A program made the translations under genes and the position numbers. Under the pieces are notes generated by a model. It had not been told where the DNA came from and made no database searches. It worked only from the letters and a program-made list of their open reading frames with translations. A DNA stretch of 5,313 bases from an uncultured Burkholderiaceae bacterium (GTDB taxonomy: Bacteria > Pseudomonadota > Gammaproteobacteria > Burkholderiales > Burkholderiaceae_F): assembly GCA_937936215.1 (NCBI GenBank), contig CALGWX010000362.1:1-5313 (forward strand), written 5' to 3'. Shown here one piece after another: positions 1-5,298 of the stretch; within the stretch, counting starts at the first letter, position 1, and each line of letters begins with the position of its first letter.

Positions 1-1
1 G

Positions 2-160
2 GCGGCGGCGGTGGCGCTCGGGGAGGTGCTGAAGCTCGACGACTGCGCCCACTCGCCGCACCGCGACCAGCCCGAGGCCGTGATCGCGGCCACGATCGAT
101 TTCATCGGCCGGCACGCGCCGGCCCAAAACGCAACGAACCACCGAGAGGAGACCCCATGA
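2..160 (+). CDS. Alpha/beta-fold hydrolase, C-terminal fragment (5' end outside window)
   Basis: Fifty-two codons in one open frame run from the window edge to TGA 158-160. The visible protein contains DDCAHSPHRDQPE, followed by a helix AVIAATIDFI. This is the usual C-terminal arrangement of alpha/beta-hydrolases of the AHSPH/GHSPH type, in which the first His of the motif (codon 50-52) is the catalytic His and the last helix packs on the core. The nucleophile and acid residues lie upstream and cannot be seen, so the substrate is unknown. The last ten residues (about NATNHREETP) look like a non-conserved tail. They are encoded across the ribosome-binding site of the next gene. The stop overlaps the next start as ATGA, so the two genes are probably co-transcribed and translationally coupled. 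The fold is fairly secure; a specific function is not. Confidence 0.8.
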   Translation, partial: AAAVALGEVLKLDDCAHSPHRDQPEAVIAATIDFIGRHAPAQNATNHREETP

Positions 161-1320
161 AGCGTCGCACCACCCTGGCGGCCCTGGCCGCCGCCGCCCT
201 GCTCGCCGCCGGCCCGGCGATCGCGCAGCAGCCGAAGCTGAAGGTCGGCATGATGCTGCCGTTCACCGGCACCTTCGCCGCGCTGGGCACGGCGATCGAC
301 AACGGCTTCAAGCTGTACGTCAAGGAACAGGGCGGCAAGCTCGGCGGGCGCGAGATCGAGTACTTCGTCGTCGACGACGAGTCCGACCCGGCCAAGGCCA
401 CCGACAACATCAACAAGCTGATCAACCGCGACAAGGTCGATGTCGTCGTCGGCACCGTGCACTCGGGCGTGGCGATGGCGATGGCCAAGGTGGCGCGCGA
501 CACCAACACGCTGCTGATCATCCCCAACGCCGGGGCGGACGCGATCACCGGCCCGCTGTGCGCGCCGAACATCTTCCGCAGCTCGTTTTCCAACTGGCAG
601 TCGGCCTACGCGATGGGCGTGGAGATGGCCAAGCGCGGCCACAAGCGCGCGGTGTCGATCACCTGGAAGTACGCCGCCGGCGACGAGATGGCGGCCGCCT
701 TCAAGGAGGGCTTCACCAAGGGCGGCGGCCAGGTGCTGAAGGAACTGAACCTGCCGTTCCCGAACGTCGAGTTCCAGGCCCTGCTCACCGACATCGCCGC
801 CACCAAGCCGGACTCGGTGTTCGCCTTCTTCGCCGGCGGCGGCGCGGTGAAGTTCGTCAGGGACTACGCGGCGGCGGGGCTGAACAAGACCATTCCGCTG
901 TACGGCGCGGGCTTCCTCACCGACGGCACGCTGGAGGCGCAGGGCGAGGCGGCGCAGGGCATCTACACGACGCTGCACTACGCCGACAGCCTGAACACGC
1001 CGCGCGACGACGCCTTCCGGCTGGCCTACGTCAAGGCCTACAAGCTGCAGCCCGACGTGTACGCGGTGCAGGGCTACGACGCGGCGCAGATGCTGGCCAT
1101 CGGCCTGAACGCGGTCAAGGGCGACCTGTCGAAGCGGGCCGAGTTCGCGGACGCGCTACGCAAGGCCACCATCGACAGCCCGCGCGGGAAGTTCACGCTG
1201 TCGCGGGCGCACAACCCGGTGCAGGACATCTACTTGCGCAAGGTCGAGGGCAAGCAGAACAAGGTCGCCGGCATCGCCATCAAGGCGCTGGCCGACCCCG
1301 CGCGCGGCTGCAAGATGTAG
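157..1320 (+). CDS. ABC transporter periplasmic substrate-binding protein, Liv/HAAT family (possibly aromatic-acid type)
   Basis: This is a 387-residue type I periplasmic-binding protein that captures ligand for the permease encoded downstream. The start ATG 157 has a clear GAGGAG at 146-151, five bases upstream. Residues 1-23 form a Sec signal peptide: KRR, then an Ala/Leu-rich core, then AIA before Gln24, a likely signal peptidase I site. The mature protein opens with KLKVGMMLPFTG, the usual first strand and loop of the Peripla_BP_6 fold. VDDESDPAKA and VVVGTVHSG are typical of lobe 1. Residues 135-148 (CAPNIFRSSFSNWQ) recall, from memory, the subgroup annotated for aromatic compounds rather than E. 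coli LivJ/LivK. The length is normal for the family. The only two cysteines I see are Cys135 and Cys385, near the C terminus (GCKM), and they could form a disulfide. Family assignment is secure; the ligand is inferred. Confidence 0.95.
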   Translation: MKRRTTLAALAAAALLAAGPAIAQQPKLKVGMMLPFTGTFAALGTAIDNGFKLYVKEQGGKLGGREIEYFVVDDESDPAKATDNINKLINRDKVDVVVGTVHSGVAMAMAKVARDTNTLLIIPNAGADAITGPLCAPNIFRSSFSNWQSAYAMGVEMAKRGHKRAVSITWKYAAGDEMAAAFKEGFTKGGGQVLKELNLPFPNVEFQALLTDIAATKPDSVFAFFAGGGAVKFVRDYAAAGLNKTIPLYGAGFLTDGTLEAQGEAAQGIYTTLHYADSLNTPRDDAFRLAYVKAYKLQPDVYAVQGYDAAQMLAIGLNAVKGDLSKRAEFADALRKATIDSPRGKFTLSRAHNPVQDIYLRKVEGKQNKVAGIAIKALADPARGCKM

Positions 1321-1417
1321 GGCGCGCGGCCGCCGCCGGCGCCGCCTGCCGTGCCGCCCCAATGCTGGCCTGCCGACGGCACGCACCGCAGGCGCGCCGC
1401 CCCTCGCGGCTTGCGCG

Positions 1418-1429
1418 GCGGGATCCCGC
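1418..1429. repeat. 12-bp perfect palindrome in the spacer after the binding-protein gene
   Basis: GCGGGATCCCGC reads identically on both strands and sits mid-way in the 163-base gap between the binding-protein gene and livH. It could be a small operator or simply a chance palindrome in GC-rich DNA. No promoter with convincing -35/-10 boxes is visible beside it. Confidence 0.3.
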
Positions 1430-1447
1430 TAGGCTTGTGACTGACGA

Positions 1448-1475
1448 CGCCGCGCGGCCGTGGCGTCGCGCGGCG
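1448..1475 (+). promoter_or_regulatory. Intercistronic GC hairpin abutting the livH ribosome-binding site
   Basis: The arms CGCCGCGCG (1448-1456) and CGCGCGGCG (1467-1475) are perfect 9-base complements around a 10-base loop. The 3' arm ends at the first G of the likely livH Shine-Dalgarno (GGTGGG, 1475-1480, three bases before ATG 1484). In mRNA this stem would crowd the ribosome site. It could lower permease synthesis relative to the binding protein, or protect the upstream message from 3' exonucleases, as intercistronic hairpins do in other binding-protein operons. No T-run follows, so it is not an intrinsic terminator. The pairing is seen; the role is inferred. Confidence 0.45.
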
Positions 1476-1483
1476 GTGGGCTG

Positions 1484-2365
1484 ATGGACTTCGCAACCTT
1501 CCTGATCCAGTGCCTGAACGCAGTCCAGTACGGGCTGCTGCTGTTCCTCGTCGCCAGCGGCCTGACGCTGATCTTCGGCATCATGGGCGTGATCAACCTC
1601 GCCCACGGCAGCTTCTACATGATCGGCGCCTACATGGCCTATGCGCTGGCGCCGTGGGTCGAGAGTTGGCTCGGCGGCGGTTTCTTCGTGACGCTGGCGG
1701 TGGGCCTGCTGCTGTCCGTGCTGCTGGGCTACCTGCTCGAGTGGCTGTTCTTCAGCTACCTGTACGAGCGCGAGCACCTGCAGCAGGTGCTGATGACCTA
1801 CGGGCTGATCCTCGTCTTCGAGGAGGTGCGCAGCATCCTGGTCGGCGACGACGTGCACGGCGTGGCGCCGCCGCCGTGGCTGGCCGGCAGCATCCCGCTG
1901 TCGGAAGTGATGAACTACCCCGTCTACCGGCTGTTCATTTCGGCGGTGTGCCTGGCGGTGGCCGCGGCGATGTGGTTCGTCATCACCCGCACGCGGCTTG
2001 GCATGCGCATCCGCGCCGGCGCCAGCAACCGCGAGATGGTCCGCGCCATGGGCATCGACATCAAGCTCATGTACCGGATCGTTTTCGCCGTCGGCGTGGC
2101 ACTGGCGGCGCTGGCGGGGATGATCGCCGCGCCCGTGAGCTCGGTGTATCCGGGCATGGGCGGGCAGGTGCTGATCATCTGCTTCGTGGTGGTGGTGATC
2201 GGCGGCATCGGCTCGATCCGCGGCGCCTTCGTCGCGGCGCTGTTGGTCGGCTTCGTCGACACCTTCGGCAAGGTGCTGTTCCCGGCCGCCGCCGGCGTGC
2301 TGGTGTACCTGCTGATGGCGGCGGTGCTGCTGTGGAAGCCCGAGGGGCTGTTCAAGGTCGGCTGA
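1484..2365 (+). CDS. livH: LivH-type ABC transporter permease
   Basis: This is a 293-residue polytopic inner-membrane protein, one half of the translocation channel of a branched-chain amino acid family importer. The N terminus (MDFATFLIQCLNAVQYGLLL, then a segment with SGLTLIFGIMGVINLAHG) is the characteristic LivH opening. Several further hydrophobic spans follow. The cytoplasmic ATPase-contact region is around residues 179-200 (GASNREMVRAMGIDI), and GGIGSIRGA lies at 240-248. The length matches the family. ATG 1484 is chosen because the protein then begins exactly where homologues begin and GGTGGG lies just upstream. An in-frame GTG at 1460 would add eight unconserved residues and lies inside the hairpin loop. 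The 163-base gap after the binding-protein gene is longer than usual for this operon type. The partner is LivM. Substrate cannot be read from this subunit. Confidence 0.95.
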   Translation: MDFATFLIQCLNAVQYGLLLFLVASGLTLIFGIMGVINLAHGSFYMIGAYMAYALAPWVESWLGGGFFVTLAVGLLLSVLLGYLLEWLFFSYLYEREHLQQVLMTYGLILVFEEVRSILVGDDVHGVAPPPWLAGSIPLSEVMNYPVYRLFISAVCLAVAAAMWFVITRTRLGMRIRAGASNREMVRAMGIDIKLMYRIVFAVGVALAALAGMIAAPVSSVYPGMGGQVLIICFVVVVIGGIGSIRGAFVAALLVGFVDTFGKVLFPAAAGVLVYLLMAAVLLWKPEGLFKVG

Positions 2366-2537
2366 TGCCCGGACGCGGTTGGCACGGAACAGGACGGCAT
2401 CCTTCGGGCCGGGCGATGGCGCGGCGCCGGCAGCCGCGGCCCGCCCAACGATCTGCGGGCGACGGGGCAAGCCGTTGCGCCCTTCTGCTTCGCTCCGCCC
2501 CCGCCGCCGGCAGCGTGCAGCCGTCGGTGAGCCAGAA
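2366..2537. other. 172-base spacer between livH and livM, no supported gene
   Basis: This stretch separates two permease genes that are usually nearly contiguous. Its reading frames give Arg/Pro/Ser-rich translations without domain character, so it does not look like a genuine N-terminal extension of LivM. It has a 6-bp stem, CGCGGC (2420-2425) with GCCGCG (2433-2438). It also has a pyrimidine-rich patch around 2476-2505 (CCCTTCTGCTTCGCTCC) unlike the neighbouring coding DNA. A 58-codon open frame runs from ATG 2365, overlapping the livH stop, to TGA 2539-2541, overlapping the livM start. It may be a dispersed intergenic repeat or eroded insertion; I cannot test that here. Confidence 0.4.
2526..2530 (+). 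promoter_or_regulatory. Ribosome-binding site deciding the livM start
   Basis: GGTGA lies seven bases upstream of GTG 2538. It is the best Shine-Dalgarno match ahead of any in-frame start in this region. Upstream TTG 2379 and the in-frame GTG codons 2547 and 2565 lack one as well placed, and ATG 2595 would remove most of the residues before the first membrane span. Confidence 0.5.
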
Positions 2538-3554
2538 GTGACGACGGTGACGCCCGCCGCTTCGGTGTCCGCTGCGCCGCTGCTCGACGGCGGCATGCTG
2601 CTGCGCGCGCTGCCGCTGCTGGCGGCGCTGGCGCTGCTCGCGGCGTTCCCGCAATTTGCCGGCAAGTTCTACGTCGACCTGGTGGTGAAGATCATGATCC
2701 TGGCGATCTTCGCCATGAGCCTGGAGCTGCTGGTCGGACAGACGGGGCTGGTGAGCTTCGGCCATGCCGCGTTCTTCGGCATCGCCGCCTACACCGCGGC
2801 GCTGCTGACGCCGAAGTCGGAGGCGGCCTCGTTCTGGCTGCTGCTGCCGGCCTCGATCGGCGCCGCCGCGGCCTACGCACTGGCGGTGGGGGCGCTGTCG
2901 CTGCGCACCCGCGGCGTGTACTTCATCATGATCACGCTGGCCTTCGCGCAGATGGCCTACTACGTCTTCCACGACACGCCCATTGGCGGCGGCAGCGACG
3001 GCATCTACCTGTACTTCCGTCCCGATGCGGCCATCGGCGGCTGGCGGCCGTTCGACCTCGACGCGGGCCGCACCTTCTACTACTTCGTGCTCGCCTGCCT
3101 CGCCGGCACTTTCGTCCTGCTGGCGGTGATGCTGCGCAGCCGCTATGGCCACGCGCTGGCCGGCATCCGCGTCAACGAGCAGCGGATGCGCGCCGCGGGG
3201 TTCCCGACCTACGCCTACAAGCTCGGCGCCTTCGTGCTGGCGGCCGCGCTCGCCGGGCTGGCCGGCTTCCTGCACGCGCTGAAGGACGGCTACGTGAACC
3301 CGGAGATCCTGTCGTGGCACCAGTCGGGGGCGGTGCTGCTAATGGTGATCCTCGGCGGCATCGGCCACCTGCGCGGCGCGATCCTGGGCGCCTTTGCCTT
3401 CACGATGCTGCAGGAGCTGTTCCAGTGGCAGGCGATCTTCGGCAAGTTCGCCAAGCACTGGCAGCTGATGCTGGGCTTGACGATCATCGGCTTCGTCGCG
3501 GCGATGCCGCGCGGGCTGATCGGGCTGGCGGACCGGCTGGGACGGCGGCGATGA
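2538..3554 (+). CDS. livM: LivM-type ABC transporter permease
   Basis: This second channel subunit pairs with LivH in the inner membrane. From GTG 2538 it is 338 residues, normal for LivM. After a polar N terminus come hydrophobic spans at about 21-38 and 45-66. Next is the family hallmark GQTGLVSFGHAAFFGIAAYT (around 67-86; GHAAFFG at 75-81). The cytoplasmic coupling region is GIRVNEQRMRAAGFPTYAYK (209-228), which contacts an ATPase. GGIGHLRGA (273-281) parallels the same motif in LivH. The start is not certain: the frame stays open to TTG 2379, but residues from there are Arg/Pro-rich and unlike LivM N termini. The stop TGA 3552-3554 overlaps an out-of-frame ATG at 3551, which opens a 30-codon frame running into the livG start. 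Substrate cannot be deduced from this subunit. Confidence 0.93.
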   Translation: MTTVTPAASVSAAPLLDGGMLLRALPLLAALALLAAFPQFAGKFYVDLVVKIMILAIFAMSLELLVGQTGLVSFGHAAFFGIAAYTAALLTPKSEAASFWLLLPASIGAAAAYALAVGALSLRTRGVYFIMITLAFAQMAYYVFHDTPIGGGSDGIYLYFRPDAAIGGWRPFDLDAGRTFYYFVLACLAGTFVLLAVMLRSRYGHALAGIRVNEQRMRAAGFPTYAYKLGAFVLAAALAGLAGFLHALKDGYVNPEILSWHQSGAVLLMVILGGIGHLRGAILGAFAFTMLQELFQWQAIFGKFAKHWQLMLGLTIIGFVAAMPRGLIGLADRLGRRR

Positions 3555-3588
3555 CCGCGGCGCTGGGGCATCACGGGCGTCGGGCCAC

Positions 3589-3610
3589 CGGCCGCGGGTC
3601 TGCGCGGCCG
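3589..3610 (+). promoter_or_regulatory. Intercistronic hairpin between livM and livG
   Basis: CGGCCGCG (3589-3596) and CGCGGCCG (3603-3610) are perfect 8-base complements around the six-base loop GGTCTG. A second, weaker pairing, GTCGCG (3613-3618) with CGCGAC (3633-3638), would put the livG Shine-Dalgarno GAGG (3628-3631) in its loop. No T-run follows, so this is more likely an RNA-stability or translation-modulating element than a terminator. In DNA this GC-rich it may also be fortuitous. Confidence 0.4.
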
Positions 3611-3639
3611 AAGTCGCGCCCAGCCGCGAGGTCGCGACG

Positions 3640-4392
3640 ATGAGCGGCGAGACGCTGCTCGCGGCGCGCGCGGTCTCGCGCCGCTTCGGCGGCCTGCGCG
3701 CCGTCGACGAGGTGTCGCTGGAGCTCGACCGCGGCCAACTGCACGCGCTGATCGGCACCAACGGCGCCGGCAAGTCGACGCTGATCAACGTGCTGTCGGG
3801 CGAACTGGCCGCCAGCGGTGGCCGCGTCGAGCTGCTCGGCCGCGATGTGACCCGCTGGAGCCAGCCGCGCCGAGCCCGCGCGGGACTGGGCCGCAGCTAC
3901 CAGCGCAGCACGCTGTTTCCGAGCTTCACGGTGCGCGAGAACTGCCGGCTGGCGGCACAGGCGCACTATCCGCGCCCGTGGGACTGGCTCACCCCCGCAG
4001 CGCGCTGCCGCCGCAGCCTGGAAGCGGCGCAGGCGGCGATCGAGCGCGTGGGACTGGCGGCCGTGGCCGACCGCACCGTGACGATGCTGTCGCACGGCGA
4101 GCGGCGGCAACTGGAGATCGCCGTTTGCCTCGCCACCGAGCCGCAGGTGCTGCTGCTGGACGAGCCGCTGGCCGGCATGGGCGCGGAGGAGACCGGGCGC
4201 ATGCTCGAGCTGCTGCGGCAGCTCAAACCGGGCCACGCCATCCTGCTCGTCGAGCATGACATGGACGCGGTGTTCAAGGTCGCCGACCGCATCACGGTGA
4301 TGGTCAACGGCCGCGTCATCGCCAGCGACACACCGGCGGCGGTGCGGGCCAACGCCGAGGTGCAGCGCGCCTACCTCGGCGAGGGGCACTGA
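3640..4392 (+). CDS. livG: LivG-type ABC transporter ATP-binding protein
   Basis: This 250-residue cytoplasmic ATPase energises import through LivH/LivM. Motifs appear in order: Walker A GTNGAGKST (39-47), Q-loop Gln88 in RSYQRSTLFPSFTV, signature LSHGE (150-154, where LivG proteins commonly have LSYGQ), Walker B VLLLDEP (170-176, catalytic Glu175), D-loop LAGMG, and His switch His206 in LLVEHD. All residues needed for hydrolysis are present. The C terminus (about VQRAYLGEGH) matches the usual LivG end. GAGG at 3628-3631 lies eight bases before ATG 3640, which gives the family-length N terminus. The livM gap is 85 bases; livF follows after only seven, so the two ATPases should be made together. 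LSHGE and DEPLAGMGAEE suggest a LivG branch apart from E. coli LivG, in keeping with a non-classical substrate; that link is inference. Confidence 0.96.
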   Translation: MSGETLLAARAVSRRFGGLRAVDEVSLELDRGQLHALIGTNGAGKSTLINVLSGELAASGGRVELLGRDVTRWSQPRRARAGLGRSYQRSTLFPSFTVRENCRLAAQAHYPRPWDWLTPAARCRRSLEAAQAAIERVGLAAVADRTVTMLSHGERRQLEIAVCLATEPQVLLLDEPLAGMGAEETGRMLELLRQLKPGHAILLVEHDMDAVFKVADRITVMVNGRVIASDTPAAVRANAEVQRAYLGEGH

Positions 4393-4399
4393 GGCGACG

Positions 4400-5116
4400 A
4401 TGGCCGCCGCGCCGATCATCGAGGGCCGCGGCCTGCACGTGTACTTCGTGCAGAGCCACGTGCTGCAGGGCGTGTCGATCGCGGTGCACCCCGGCGAATC
4501 GGTGGGGCTGCTGGGCCGCAACGGCATGGGCAAGACGACGCTGATCCGCGCCCTGCTGCGGCTGGTGCCCTCCACCGGCGGGCAGGTGTTCGTGCGCGGC
4601 ATCGACATGAGCGGGCAGCCCACCGAGCGGCTGGTGCGCCACGGCATCGGCTACGTGCCGGAGGGCCGCGGCATCTTCCCGAACCTCTCGGTGCGCGAGA
4701 ACCTGGTGATGGCCGCGCGCGCCGGCCGCGGCGGCCGGCTCGACTGGACGCTGCAGCGCGTGCTCGAGACCTTCCCGCGCCTGGCCGAGCGGATCGACCA
4801 CGGCGGCAATCAACTGTCGGGCGGCGAGCAGCAGATGCTCGCCATCGGCCGCGCGCTGATGACCAACCCGGATTTGCTCATCCTCGACGAGGCCACCGAG
4901 GGGCTGGCGCCGCTCGTCGTCGCCGAGATCTGGCGCATCATCGGCGTGATCCGCGCCTCCGGCATCGCCTCGCTGATCGTCGACCGCAACTACCGCGCCG
5001 TGCTGGCGAACTGCGACCGCGGGGTAGTGCTCGAAAAAGGCCGCGTCGTCCTCGAAGGCGCCGCCGGCGAACTACTCGCGGACGAGCCGCGGCTGCTGCG
5101 TCATCTCGGCGTTTGA
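4400..5116 (+). CDS. livF: LivF-type ABC transporter ATP-binding protein
   Basis: This is the second ATPase of the importer, 238 residues, a typical LivF length. Walker A is GRNGMGKTT (39-47), the signature is LSGGEQ (139-144), and Walker B is LLILDEA (159-165, catalytic Glu164), followed by TEGLAP, the LivF-type D-loop region. The Q-loop position carries Glu88 in GYVPEGRGIFP, as is usual for LivF. The His-switch position carries Arg196 in LIVDRNY, where E. coli LivF has Gln and LivG here has His206. The LivG/LivF pair therefore probably has one standard and one altered ATP site. The start ATG 4400 is preceded at five bases by GAGG (4391-4394), which overlaps the livG stop codon, implying translational coupling. 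The C terminus ends normally (about LLRHLGV). This is the last gene of the transporter set. Confidence 0.96.
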   Translation: MAAAPIIEGRGLHVYFVQSHVLQGVSIAVHPGESVGLLGRNGMGKTTLIRALLRLVPSTGGQVFVRGIDMSGQPTERLVRHGIGYVPEGRGIFPNLSVRENLVMAARAGRGGRLDWTLQRVLETFPRLAERIDHGGNQLSGGEQQMLAIGRALMTNPDLLILDEATEGLAPLVVAEIWRIIGVIRASGIASLIVDRNYRAVLANCDRGVVLEKGRVVLEGAAGELLADEPRLLRHLGV

Positions 5117-5131
5117 ATCGCCGTCGGTGTT

Positions 5132-5165
5132 TGCGGACCGGCTGCCGCCTGGCGGACCGTCCGCA
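5132..5165 (+). terminator. Hairpin downstream of livF; possible operon-end structure without T-run
   Basis: TGCGGAC (5132-5138) pairs perfectly with GTCCGCA (5159-5165). GG 5140-5141 can continue with CC 5157-5158 across a one-base bulge. Inside lies a small hairpin, CCGC-CTG-GCGG (5145-5155). It begins 15 bases after the livF stop, a normal place for an operon-end structure. No T-rich tract follows (the next bases are GCGGCCACTT), so intrinsic termination is not well supported; a 3'-end protecting stem or chance are alternatives. A weaker 5-bp hairpin (5107-5111 with 5119-5123) carries the stop codon in its loop. The remaining tail, 5166-5268, shows no convincing promoter or gene. Confidence 0.3.
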
Positions 5166-5268
5166 GCGGCCACTTGCCTGGGCGGGCGCTGAATCGTAAG
5201 CGTCCGGCCGCGGCATCTGTGCTTCGCGCCGACGCTGCGGCACGATCGCGGGGCGGTGGTGCCGAGCA

Positions 5269-5298
5269 GGTGTCCACCAAGGAGACGTGGTGGACACC
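5269..5298. promoter_or_regulatory. Perfect 11-bp inverted repeat enclosing the Shine-Dalgarno of the next gene
   Basis: GGTGTCCACCA (5269-5279) and TGGTGGACACC (5288-5298) are exact reverse complements separated by eight bases, AGGAGACG. In mRNA the 3' arm would bury the GTG start codons (5287 and 5290), while most of AAGGAG (5279-5284) would sit in the loop. That is a plausible translation switch. In DNA the same dyad could be an operator for a dimeric regulator overlapping the start, for example autoregulation. The symmetry is directly visible; which role applies, if any, is unknown. Confidence 0.55.

Noticed and set aside
1460..1483. GTG 1460 as an earlier livH start
   Set aside because: It would add eight residues not typical of LivH and has no well-placed Shine-Dalgarno. 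It also lies in the hairpin loop.
2379..2537. TTG 2379 as the livM start, giving a 53-residue N-terminal extension
   Set aside because: The extension is Arg/Pro-rich and unlike LivM, whereas GTG 2538 has a spaced Shine-Dalgarno and gives the usual length.
1510..2541. 343-codon plus-strand frame overlapping livH
   Set aside because: It is Arg/Ala/Pro-rich shadow coding within livH. Only its tail across the gap is of interest and is treated as a possible coupling frame.
1280..2665. Long minus-strand open frame (461 codons) opposite livH
   Set aside because: It is the antisense shadow of livH and its spacers. The translation is dominated by His, Gln, Arg and Ala with no domain character, as expected when a GC-rich gene is read backwards.
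2352..3320. 322-codon minus-strand frame opposite livM
   Set aside because: It is an antisense shadow, low in hydrophobic residues and rich in Arg, Gln and His, with no recognisable motif.
3571..4647. 358-codon minus-strand frame opposite livG/livF
   Set aside because: It is antisense to two genes with complete ATPase motifs; the translation has no domain.
5150..5165. Sigma54-like GG-N10-GC spacing (TGGC...GCA)
   Set aside because: Only the invariant dinucleotides fit and the TT of the -12 box is absent. The bases belong to the hairpin, and such spacing is frequent in GC-rich DNA.
5174..5202. Sigma70-like promoter TTGCCT-N17-TAAGCG
   Set aside because: The -35 is fair but the -10 matches the consensus poorly; this is not enough to call.
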